Positions 1 to 5,725 of a stretch of 6,561 nt of DNA are shown here, one piece after another (the first letter of the stretch is position 1; the number at the start of each line of letters is the position of its first letter). The stretch lies in assembly GCA_964370075.1 (NCBI GenBank), contig CAYJHC010000088.1, positions 1 through 6,561 of the forward strand, in the 5' to 3' direction. This DNA comes from CAYJHC01 sp964370075. Its GTDB lineage: Bacteria > Bacillota > Clostridia > Peptostreptococcales > Anaerovoracaceae. The notes under the pieces were generated by a model. That model was not told where the DNA came from and searched no databases. It worked only from the letters and a program-made list of their open reading frames with translations. Both the position numbers and the translations under genes were made by a program.

Positions 1-14
1 CATTAATTAACTAA

Positions 15-391
15 CTAAAGTTTTCTCAATAGCTCCTTCACTAGTCCATCCAGTGAGAGTACAAAGCCTCTTAATACTTTGTCCCAAGAAAAAGCAGTGT
101 CCTTCTTTTTCTTTCGGCAAATCTTCCTTTCATTAGCTTCATAGGCCACCGCCTCAGCTAAATACTTATAAGCATTTGCTCCTCTATTTTTTTATTATTT
201 CCACGTTTAATTATAAAGTAACTCTTGAGCAAAGTCAATAATATTTTTGACAATTTGTTAATCATTAAATCGTAAAGATATCATACTAGTAAATTAGAAC
301 ATCTCCCTTCCCCTAGATTTGCACCAACAGTTTCAAATCCATCTTCGCCTTTAACACTAAAGTACTTGAGAGCACTTCATTATTTTCTTAA
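15..391 (-). pseudogene. Decayed gene remnant, unidentified
   Basis: There is no intact gene downstream of the mttB-like gene, but the minus strand reads like a degraded protein. From 191 down to a TAG stop at 15-17 there are 58 open codons of well-mixed, protein-like composition, including YKYLAEAVAYEANERKIC and a basic, leucine-rich end (LVKELLRKL). There is no start codon in that stretch. The same frame continues upstream through TAA codons at 192-194, 195-197, 207-209 and 258-260, with plausible segments between them (for example IIDFAQELLYN), up to an ATG at 282-284. A further segment at about 284-390 (containing VKGEDGFETVGANLGEGR) lies in a different frame. All four premature stops are TAA, one C-to-T change from the glutamine codon CAA. 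I read this as one gene broken by nonsense changes plus a frameshift. I do not recognise the family; a mobile-element protein is possible but not supported by any motif I can see. Confidence 0.4.
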
Positions 392-398
392 TTGAGAA

Positions 399-1850
399 TT
401 ATACCATACAGTCATTTATCCGTATTTCTGGAAATTCTCCTTCTATATCCTTTATTAAATAATCTGGAAGCCTTTCAGGTTCATAATTTTTCAAAATATC
501 CAAGGCCTTTTCTCTTCCATGATCAATCATATTTTTTTGGCCACATTTTAGCCAATCTTCATAGGTATTCCTGTTGGCAAACTCAGGCAAGAAGTTTTCA
601 GTTCTAGCAAAATTTCGTGTATGTTTTTGAGCAACAAACTGTCCTCCGCATCCAGCTTTTTTAACAGCATCAAAGGCAAGGGTTTCAGGAGTGACTTCGA
701 TTCCACGTAATACCCTAAGTACCATCCCATTTACTTCATTATCCACCACCAGCTGAGCAGGAGAATTAATTAGCGCCCCATTAAGCATTCCATTTGCATC
801 ATGAACAATCTGCCCCCCAGCCATGGCAGCAAGTAAAACTTGCATTGATTTTTCAACCCCTGCCTGAAAATCGCTACATTTAGACTCTGTCAAGCCACCT
901 GTAGAGTACATTGGCAAATTGTAATACTGAGCCATCTGTGCACAACCTGCATTTAAAAGCCCATTTTCAATTCCGCCAAATACAAAGCTGGAAGTTCTCA
1001 TATCACAAGTAGTTGGAACTACGGTGTAAAATGCTTTTGCCCCTTGAACAATAACCTGTGGTAAGAAAACATTAAATAAAGCTTCTGCATTTATCTGTGC
1101 CAGTATACCTGCTAGAGTCATTGGAGCAGTTAGACCTCCTATAGGACAAGTATCCAAATATACTGGAACCCCTCCTTTAACATATTTAATTATATTATCT
1201 ACGCAACTAGGATCCATTTTTAGAGGGCTAATTGTACAGACAATCATAGAAAATGTAGGTCTTTCTCTAAACTCCTTCTCTCCTCCTGCAATCATCTGTC
1301 CTAGCCTCAGCACTTTGTCCGCATCATCATACATACTAGTAATTAATGGTTTTGTGCTATTATTTGCTATTGCAAAAAGCCTATTCACATCCAACTCCCC
1401 CAACGGGATGTCTCCCGCCGTACATGGTGTATCCATAATATGAATATTACAAAGTGCATCTGTAATTTTTGCTGTTTCTGCTAAGTCTTTAAGGGTGCTA
1501 TCTCTTGCTTCACCTGTACGTATATCTAAGGTTTGAACAGCTCCGCCTCCGCCATCAAAGAAAACCCTTCCTGGTTCAACCACACAATCTCGATTTTTGT
1601 TTCTGCCACAAAGGCGTATTCTAGAAGGTGCTAATTTTACATAGTCCATTAAAACCTTCCTAGGAACCTTTGCAATGCCAGTAGTATAATCAACGTTACA
1701 CCCTACATTCTTAAGCATGTCCAAAGCTTTTTTATGATTAATCTCATAACCAATTTCTTCTAGTATCTTCAATGAAGTTTCATGAATCATATCAATATCA
1801 TGTCCTGACAATGGTTTATAGTAATCTGCTCTATATCCAAAATTATTCAT
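399..1850 (-). CDS. MttB-family (non-pyrrolysine) corrinoid methyltransferase
   Basis: This encodes a 483-residue cytoplasmic protein of the trimethylamine methyltransferase (MttB/COG5598) superfamily. Such enzymes move a methyl group from a quaternary or tertiary amine to the Co(I) of a partner corrinoid protein. Numbering from the chosen start, the family core is clear: FDGGGGAVQTLDIRTG at about 98-113, the TAPMTLAGILAQINAEALF stretch at about 241-259, DMRTSSFVFGG at about 283-293, an STGGLTESKCSDFQAGVEKS region at about 316-335, the VVDNEVNGMVLRVLRGIEV block at about 368-386, and the GCGGQFVAQKHT motif near 400-411. The frame has no internal amber codon, so it is a non-pyrrolysine member like glycine-betaine methyltransferase MtgB, not a classical MttB. 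The ATG at 1848-1850 is preferred because GAGAGG lies 6 nt upstream. An ATG nine codons earlier (1875-1877) has no Shine-Dalgarno sequence and abuts a stem-loop. It is the second gene of an operon with the activation-domain protein. The substrate cannot be read from the sequence. No corrinoid protein gene is present here. Confidence 0.93.
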   Translation of the reverse strand: MNNFGYRADYYKPLSGHDIDMIHETSLKILEEIGYEINHKKALDMLKNVGCNVDYTTGIAKVPRKVLMDYVKLAPSRIRLCGRNKNRDCVVEPGRVFFDGGGGAVQTLDIRTGEARDSTLKDLAETAKITDALCNIHIMDTPCTAGDIPLGELDVNRLFAIANNSTKPLITSMYDDADKVLRLGQMIAGGEKEFRERPTFSMIVCTISPLKMDPSCVDNIIKYVKGGVPVYLDTCPIGGLTAPMTLAGILAQINAEALFNVFLPQVIVQGAKAFYTVVPTTCDMRTSSFVFGGIENGLLNAGCAQMAQYYNLPMYSTGGLTESKCSDFQAGVEKSMQVLLAAMAGGQIVHDANGMLNGALINSPAQLVVDNEVNGMVLRVLRGIEVTPETLAFDAVKKAGCGGQFVAQKHTRNFARTENFLPEFANRNTYEDWLKCGQKNMIDHGREKALDILKNYEPERLPDYLIKDIEGEFPEIRINDCMV

Positions 1851-1855
1851 ATAAT

Positions 1856-1862
1856 ACCTCTC
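1856..1862 (-). promoter_or_regulatory. Ribosome-binding site deciding the mttB-like start
   Basis: On the minus strand GAGAGGT lies directly before TATTAT-ATG; the core GAGAGG (1857-1862) is 6 nt from the ATG at 1848-1850. The upstream in-frame ATG at 1875-1877 is preceded by GCGAATAGTA, which has no purine-rich site. This supports a protein nine residues shorter than the maximal reading frame. Confidence 0.7.
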
Positions 1863-1882
1863 AGCAATTCCTCTCATTACTA

Positions 1883-1916
1883 TTCGCTAATGGAAATTTC
1901 CTCTTCATTTGGCGAA
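1883..1916 (-). other. Intercistronic stem-loop in the methyltransferase operon
   Basis: Between the two operon genes, TTCGC (1883-1887) pairs with GCGAA (1912-1916). After a small internal loop, AATG (1889-1892) pairs with CATT (1906-1909), leaving a 13-nt loop. No U-run follows on the minus strand, so it is unlikely to be a terminator. Its 3' end lies about 20 nt before the mttB-like Shine-Dalgarno sequence. It could stabilise the processed downstream message or set the expression ratio of the two genes. Confidence 0.4.
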
Positions 1917-1946
1917 GTAACACTTTGTCGCTTTAATCTTTTTTAT

Positions 1947-2636
1947 CTAACTTACTTGCTTTTTACAATATGCACATCCACTCTCATGCCCTAAGCAGTC
2001 TAAACATGCAGAAGGAAATTTTGTCGTGTTTTTCTTTAAAATAAATTGAAATCCAGAGCAAGACTTTTGGGGAATCAGAAACCCACTTGGTTTAACTGAA
2101 ACTCCAATACTCTCTGCCTCTAAAATTTCAACTAAATTTATAGCACTTTCTGTAGGTAGTCCAAAATATCCAGGTCCAAAGGTAGGAGAAAGCGTAAATT
2201 CTTCACCATATTCATTAATTAATTTTTCTTGAAATACAGCTGTACTTGCATCTACAAATGCGGTTCCCCACATATCAGAATATAGAAGTTCGCCTAAATC
2301 CTTTAACGTATCCCCTCCATGATACTCACACTCTCCTACTGTGATAATATAAAACACTATTTTTTCAATATTCTCTTTTTCTATTCTAGACATAATATTA
2401 CATTTAAATGTAGCTCCCTCTAGCTCTATAGTGCCTTTATCAAAAATATCATTATCATATTCTGCTAATAGCACTTGTACACTTAGACCATCACTTCCTC
2501 TTTCATAAGTCTTCAGGCTATCTTCGTACATAGCTATATGCTTTGGCATTTCCAAATTAAATCTACATAGCCGAACAAATTCTTCTCTTGCACTTTCATA
2601 AACTTCTTCGTTAGGTATATTCATTACTCTTTTCAT
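1947..2636 (-). CDS. MetH activation-domain-like protein with Cys4 tail
   Basis: This is a 229-residue soluble protein. Residues about 148-198 (SPTFGPGYFGLP, then IGVSVKPSGFLIPQKSCSGF) resemble the C-terminal S-adenosylmethionine-binding activation domain of B12-dependent methionine synthase, whose signature is an RxxxGY-type SAM loop followed by an IGVxLT...MxPxKSVSG strand. It lacks the homocysteine, folate and cobalamin modules of MetH, so it is a stand-alone activation-like protein. The C-terminus has four cysteines, C211-x2-C214-x6-C221-x2-C224, a pattern able to bind zinc or an iron-sulfur cluster. Such stand-alone proteins are known beside corrinoid methyltransferases, where a role in reductive reactivation of Co(II) is often proposed; that role is inferred here. 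The ATG at 2634-2636 has AAGGGG 9 nt upstream. It is first in the operon, 97 nt before the mttB-like gene, and ends in TAG (1947-1949). Confidence 0.8.
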   Translation of the reverse strand: MKRVMNIPNEEVYESAREEFVRLCRFNLEMPKHIAMYEDSLKTYERGSDGLSVQVLLAEYDNDIFDKGTIELEGATFKCNIMSRIEKENIEKIVFYIITVGECEYHGGDTLKDLGELLYSDMWGTAFVDASTAVFQEKLINEYGEEFTLSPTFGPGYFGLPTESAINLVEILEAESIGVSVKPSGFLIPQKSCSGFQFILKKNTTKFPSACLDCLGHESGCAYCKKQVS

Positions 2637-2681
2637 AATTCTTTACCCCTTCCAATTATACTGCCTACTCTTTGTGTCATT

Positions 2682-2710
2682 ATTATATTAAATATATTTT
2701 CTTTCGTCAA
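2682..2710 (-). promoter_or_regulatory. Promoter of the methyltransferase operon
   Basis: On the minus strand the -35 TTGACG (2705-2710) is separated by exactly 17 nt from a perfect -10 TATAAT (2682-2687). Transcription would start near 2675, giving a leader of about 40 nt before the activation-domain gene. A second TATAAT (2655-2660) lies closer to the gene but has no matching -35. Confidence 0.7.
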
Positions 2711-2886
2711 TTAAAATTTGATAATTAACTAATCAAGAAACTTCATTTCAATCTGCCTCCACTAAACATTAAAAATTTCCAATGAAAGCTCACATTATAG
2801 TTTCTTTTACCTCTCCTACTCAAAATAAACTTAACCGTTATATATTAAACTATTACTTATCAAATCTATCTAAAAGCTACGTTTTT

Positions 2887-2916
2887 TTGCTATGATTCAT
2901 ATAGTTATGTTATAAT
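2887..2916 (+). promoter_or_regulatory. Promoter of ArsR-type regulator 1
   Basis: A perfect TATAAT (2911-2916) is preceded by TGT, an extended -10. A -35 match TTGCTA (2887-2892) lies 18 nt upstream. The start would fall near 2922, leaving a leader of about 90 nt. Confidence 0.6.
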
Positions 2917-2922
2917 ACTAGC
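2889..2922. promoter_or_regulatory. Candidate operator over the regulator 1 promoter
   Basis: GCTATGATT (2889-2897) and AATACTAGC (2914-2922) form an imperfect inverted repeat, 7 of 9 pairs, with a 16-nt gap. It runs from the -35 to the predicted start site, where a bound dimer would block transcription. In AT-rich DNA such repeats also arise by chance. Confidence 0.25.
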
Positions 2923-3013
2923 ATTATTCAAAAAGTAAAATTTTCAATAGTTTACTTATCTATGTAAATATAAACAGTATTTCTTTTTAATTTGCAAATA
3001 AAGGAGTATTTTT

Positions 3014-4117
3014 GTGCATCCAAATAATTCAAAAGAAGGGCAACTAAGCTCTCATGTAAATATCAATTTTGTATATAGCTGCACTCTTGAGCTAGTGTCT
3101 AGTTTTCACGTTATCTGCGACCCTTCTCACCATCATAACTGCATCGATTGGTATGATGATGCAATTAAACAAATCGATCAATCTTTAATTAAGAGAATTA
3201 AGGACTTTGGCAAAAAATTTGCTCAATGGCGCTTAATAATGGACTTAGTTGATTACTATATTGAGAATAATGAAAAAGGACTTTCTTCCTTGGATGATTT
3301 CAATTCAATAATCAATTCAATAAAAAACAGTCCTGAGGAAATGTACATTTACACTTTTTTAGGTCAATCTTTATTAGGAAAGCGCGAGGTAGCCACCTCT
3401 ATATTAGAAGGGCGAGATCTTTTAGCTTTATGCGATTTTAAAGAATTACAGAAATATATGACATTTGAAGATGCAAAGGATTTTATAGATAATAGAGACC
3501 AATACAAGGCCGAAATACTTAGTATAATGGAAGAATACTATCATTCATATTTTAAAGAAAGATGGTCATCAAAAGTAGCCTTTTATGACTATGCAATTAA
3601 TGATCAATTAAAACAGTTCAAGTCCTCTGATCCATTAAAATATATTTTGAATTTACACAAAAACCTGCAATTTACTAATGGTACATTGCAAATCCTCCAA
3701 GAAAGTCATTTTGAAATTCAAACTAAGGAAATAACAGACATAAAAATAATTTTTTCTATGTACACCTTTCCTCATTTAATGGCTAACATATTTAATAATA
3801 GTTTGACAGTTTATTTAAATTTATTACCTCCTGACATGTCTACGGCATTTTCAGAGGTGGCAAGTATTCCAAAAATGCTGGGCGACCCTACTAGATTATC
3901 CATACTCAAAATATTATTAAAATCCGAAGATACCACCTTAAACATTGCAAGATTATTAAATATGTCTTCTGCATCCATATCTCAGCATATAAAGATATTA
4001 AAAGAGGCGGGAGTACTAACTTCCCGCCGCGAAAAAAACAATGTTTACTATAGTATCGAAAAAACTGTATTAGCAAGTAAAATTAGCAGCCTAATTTCAT
4101 TCCTTGAAATTACATAA
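3014..4117 (+). CDS. ArsR-family regulator 1 with large N-terminal sensor-like domain
   Basis: This encodes a 367-residue DNA-binding regulator. The C-terminal 80 residues are an ArsR-type winged helix: GDPTRLSIL (290-298) opens it, SSASISQHIKILKEAG (318-333) is the recognition helix, and the wing is at about 336-347 (SRREKNNVYYSI). Classical ArsR proteins are about 100-120 residues, so some 280 residues form an extra N-terminal domain resembling the one in long ArsR proteins of the DUF5937 type; it is the likely ligand or dimerisation domain. It carries HVx5HH (32-40) and PHLM (253-256), both shared with the neighbouring paralogue at 4174-5295. The typical ArsR metal-binding CxCxxC helix is absent. 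The start is GTG at 3014-3016, chosen because AAGGAG (3001-3006) lies 7 nt upstream. It is divergent from the methyltransferase operon and probably controls it and itself; that is inferred from layout. Confidence 0.85.
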   Translation: MHPNNSKEGQLSSHVNINFVYSCTLELVSSFHVICDPSHHHNCIDWYDDAIKQIDQSLIKRIKDFGKKFAQWRLIMDLVDYYIENNEKGLSSLDDFNSIINSIKNSPEEMYIYTFLGQSLLGKREVATSILEGRDLLALCDFKELQKYMTFEDAKDFIDNRDQYKAEILSIMEEYYHSYFKERWSSKVAFYDYAINDQLKQFKSSDPLKYILNLHKNLQFTNGTLQILQESHFEIQTKEITDIKIIFSMYTFPHLMANIFNNSLTVYLNLLPPDMSTAFSEVASIPKMLGDPTRLSILKILLKSEDTTLNIARLLNMSSASISQHIKILKEAGVLTSRREKNNVYYSIEKTVLASKISSLISFLEIT

Positions 4118-4175
4118 GTAACTAGTATATGCTATTACTGTTTATTAATGCTTTTACAACCAAGCTAAAAAGCTT
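4117..4175. terminator. Weak convergent termination region
   Basis: The 56-nt gap between the convergent regulators holds two small hairpins. One is AGTAA/TTACT plus TAG/CTA around a TATATG loop (4117-4139, one bulged C), followed by GTTTATT. The other is AAGCT-AAAA-AGCTT (4162-4175), which overlaps the stop codon of the minus-strand gene. Neither has a strong stem or clean U-run, so this is a tentative call. Confidence 0.25.
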
Positions 4176-5295
4176 ATTCCTCTTTGGTTATATTTAAGTA
4201 TTCTTTTAGACTTTTAAATTCTTTTCCTAAAACCTCTTTATTTACCGAATAATAGACAAACTTTTTTTCACTTTCAGATTCTAAGAACCCAAATAGTTTT
4301 AACTTTTTCAAATGAATAGAAATAGTACTTGGTGAAAGATGAAGCATTTCACTTAATTGTTCCGTTGTCAGTGGCCTCTCTTCTAGCAATCTTAATATTT
4401 GAAGTCTAGTTGCATCACTTATAGCAGATACCAGATTCTTTGTCCTCTCCTGAACTTCAATACCCATCATTTTTCTTTGATAGTACATGTTAAAATACAA
4501 TATCAAATTATCTTCATCTATATCAATCATCAAATGAGGAGATGTAAAAGCTGAAAGAAAAACAAATCCGTCTTTAAGCTTGCTAACCTCTATATCATAA
4601 ACCACTTGTTTTTCAATTAATAGTTTATCATTTTTAACTTGAATGAGAGGAAATTGACTACTTAGGTATTGAGAAAATCCTAACTTTTCATATTTTTTCA
4701 ACTGTTCTTTTTCAAGAAAAATTGCATGCTTACTTATTTCCTCCCAAAGGTCTTCAAAGAATACATCCCAGCAATACTCAATTAAGTTAACTATTTTATC
4801 TTTGGTCTGAAGTGGATTTCTTAAAAACTCAAGAATCTTTTCAGTTTTTATGAAACCCTGAATTTTTTTAAATTCATTTTCTTCCTCTGCGCCTTCTCCC
4901 TTATTATCAATCCATTTTTTTACAATTGCTCTATCTATATTTAAAGCTCCTCCACCAAGAAATTGACATGCAAATATTTCCATCGGCATCTCTTTTAATT
5001 TCTTGAAAGAAACATCAAATTCAGTTTGATCTGTAAATTTTATCGAAAAAATTGACAAGTCGCTGGCTACATCCATCAAAAATAAACATTCATAATAATT
5101 ATCATATAAATAATCTATGTAATCCAACTTCTCAGAATCAATTTTCCCTCGAATTTCTTTTGCCCACTCTGCCCACTGTTCATGATGCTCTGCATTCCCT
5201 AAAACATGAATACAGCTCATCAATTCAACCAAAGGATTTCTAAGGAAAAGTACACTTCTATCTGTCTCAATTTTTTGTTCTGTTATTATTGGCAT
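4174..5295 (-). CDS. ArsR-family regulator 2, paralogue of regulator 1
   Basis: This is a 373-residue regulator with the same architecture as the plus-strand gene at 3014-4117. The C-terminal winged helix opens with ISDATRLQILRLL (292-304), has the recognition helix SPSTISIHLKKLKLFG (321-336) and a wing ending in KKFVYYSV (344-351). The N-terminal region, about 290 residues, includes NPLVELMSCIHVLGNAEHHE (20-39), a form typical of long DUF5937-type ArsR proteins, and PHLM at 253-256, the same residue numbers as in regulator 1. Sequence between these motifs is quite diverged, so the pair is an old duplication or two separately acquired relatives. No ArsR metal-site cysteines are seen. The ATG at 5293-5295 has AGAAGG 6 nt upstream. 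It is divergent from the racemase-like gene; the inverted repeat over its own -35 suggests autoregulation, and the racemase is its likely target. Confidence 0.87.
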   Translation of the reverse strand: MPIITEQKIETDRSVLFLRNPLVELMSCIHVLGNAEHHEQWAEWAKEIRGKIDSEKLDYIDYLYDNYYECLFLMDVASDLSIFSIKFTDQTEFDVSFKKLKEMPMEIFACQFLGGGALNIDRAIVKKWIDNKGEGAEEENEFKKIQGFIKTEKILEFLRNPLQTKDKIVNLIEYCWDVFFEDLWEEISKHAIFLEKEQLKKYEKLGFSQYLSSQFPLIQVKNDKLLIEKQVVYDIEVSKLKDGFVFLSAFTSPHLMIDIDEDNLILYFNMYYQRKMMGIEVQERTKNLVSAISDATRLQILRLLEERPLTTEQLSEMLHLSPSTISIHLKKLKLFGFLESESEKKFVYYSVNKEVLGKEFKSLKEYLNITKEE

Positions 5296-5323
5296 AATTT
5301 ACCTTCTTTCTAATATTACTATC

Positions 5324-5352
5324 ATTTTAGTTCAACTACCATATTTTGTCAA
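5324..5352 (-). promoter_or_regulatory. Promoter of ArsR-type regulator 2
   Basis: On the minus strand a perfect -35 TTGACA (5347-5352) is 17 nt from the -10 TAAAAT (5324-5329, 5 of 6 to consensus). The start would be near 5317, giving a short leader of about 20 nt. Confidence 0.7.
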
Positions 5353-5365
5353 TCAAATTGTGGTA
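5337..5365. promoter_or_regulatory. Candidate ArsR-type operator over the regulator 2 -35
   Basis: TACCATATTTTG (5337-5348) and CAAATTGTGGTA (5354-5365) are an inverted repeat, 10 of 12 pairs, around a 5-nt centre TCAAT. The repeat is centred on the -35 hexamer of the regulator gene. Its length and position fit the 12-N-12 type site bound by dimeric ArsR-family repressors, so autorepression is likely. Binding is inferred. Confidence 0.5.
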
Positions 5366-5465
5366 TTTGTCATAACATTTATAAGACTTCTCATATTTAA
5401 AAATAGCAATGATGCTTTAATTTCCCCTATATTAATTAGCCTACTTTTAATTCCTTATATCATGC

Positions 5466-5494
5466 TAAACTTTAAATCAGTTTTTTAAAGTTTA
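5466..5494. repeat. Perfect 11-bp inverted repeat
   Basis: TAAACTTTAAA (5466-5476) and TTTAAAGTTTA (5484-5494) are perfect inverted copies separated by 7 nt. The site is about 120 nt from the start of regulator 2 transcription on one side and about 75 nt upstream of the racemase -35 on the other. No U-run follows on either strand, so it is more likely a protein site or cruciform-prone element than a terminator. Confidence 0.5.
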
Positions 5495-5564
5495 AACAGA
5501 ATAATAATTTGCTTTACTAAAATCAAATTAATTTAGCTGTTAAAACCCTCTTATTTTTCGAAAA

Positions 5565-5597
5565 GAATTGACAATTAGCAAAATAGTGATACAATTC
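5565..5597. promoter_or_regulatory. Candidate operator half-sites in the racemase promoter
   Basis: GAATTG (5565-5570) over the -35 and CAATTC (5592-5597) over the -10 are perfect inverted copies 21 nt apart. AATTG-A-CAATT (5566-5576) is also a small palindrome centred on the -35. A regulator binding either pair would cover the promoter. The motif is short and AT-rich. Confidence 0.3.
5568..5595 (+). promoter_or_regulatory. Promoter of the racemase-like gene
   Basis: A perfect TTGACA (5568-5573) is 16 nt from TACAAT (5590-5595), which is preceded by TGA, an extended -10. The start would be near 5602. This should be a strong promoter unless repressed. Confidence 0.75.
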
Positions 5598-5601
5598 CAT
5601 T

Positions 5602-5725
5602 AATACGATTTGACGATTATGAAATCATCATCCTAGTATAAGCAAACCTTGAGTTTGATTGCTAATTCGCCTAGATTGTTTTGTTCAAATTATTGTTTTC
5701 TTTACTTTATTAAGGAGGTTGCATT
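5602..5725 (+). other. Racemase mRNA leader with small inverted repeats
   Basis: The predicted leader is about 124 nt, long for a simple gene. It contains TGAcGATT / AATCaTCA around ATGA (5611-5630, 7 of 8 pairs) and CAAAC-CTTGA-GTTTG (5643-5657). It ends in a T-rich single-stranded-looking stretch and AAGGAGG (5712-5718), 7 nt from the ATG. I recognise no known riboswitch class. Confidence 0.3.

Larger units (their letters stand above)
2637..3013. other. Divergent intergenic region, operon / ArsR-type regulator 1
   Basis: These 377 AT-rich bases separate the divergent operon and regulator. They hold one good promoter on each strand, listed separately. A weaker minus-strand possibility also exists further out: TTGAGT (2818-2823), an 18-nt gap and TATAAT (2794-2799). 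I see no convincing small gene, RNA gene or riboswitch. Confidence 0.6.
5296..5725. other. Divergent intergenic region, ArsR-type regulator 2 / racemase
   Basis: These 430 very AT-rich bases separate the regulator and the racemase-like gene. They hold one promoter per strand, an inverted repeat over each -35, a central 11-bp inverted repeat and the racemase leader, all listed separately. A hydrophobic open stretch ends at a TAA just after the 5466-5494 repeat, but it lacks a ribosome-binding site and I do not call it a gene. Confidence 0.6.

Noticed and set aside
360..377. 7-bp hairpin AAGTGCT-CTCA-AGTACTT after the mttB-like stop codon
   Set aside because: It is well placed for a terminator on the minus strand, but includes a G-U pair and is followed by TAGTGTTA rather than a U-run, so I do not call it.
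392..607. Plus-strand open frame of 71 codons
   Set aside because: It is antisense to the end of the clearly recognisable MttB-family gene, has no ribosome-binding site and no family features.
548..730. Minus-strand open frame of 60 codons
   Set aside because: It lies in another frame inside the MttB-family gene on the same strand and is a shadow of it.
2951..2968. TTTAC-N8-GTAAA inverted repeat in the regulator 1 leader
   Set aside because: Only five AT-rich pairs with an 8-nt loop; expected by chance in this composition.
5052..5243. Plus-strand open frame of 63 codons
   Set aside because: It is antisense to regulator 2, has no ribosome-binding site and no protein-like motifs.
5360..5488. 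Hydrophobic open stretch on the plus strand, possible small membrane protein
   Set aside because: A GTG at 5360 opens about 42 hydrophobic codons to a TAA, but there is no ribosome-binding site, the start lies inside the candidate operator, and T-rich DNA gives hydrophobic codons by default.
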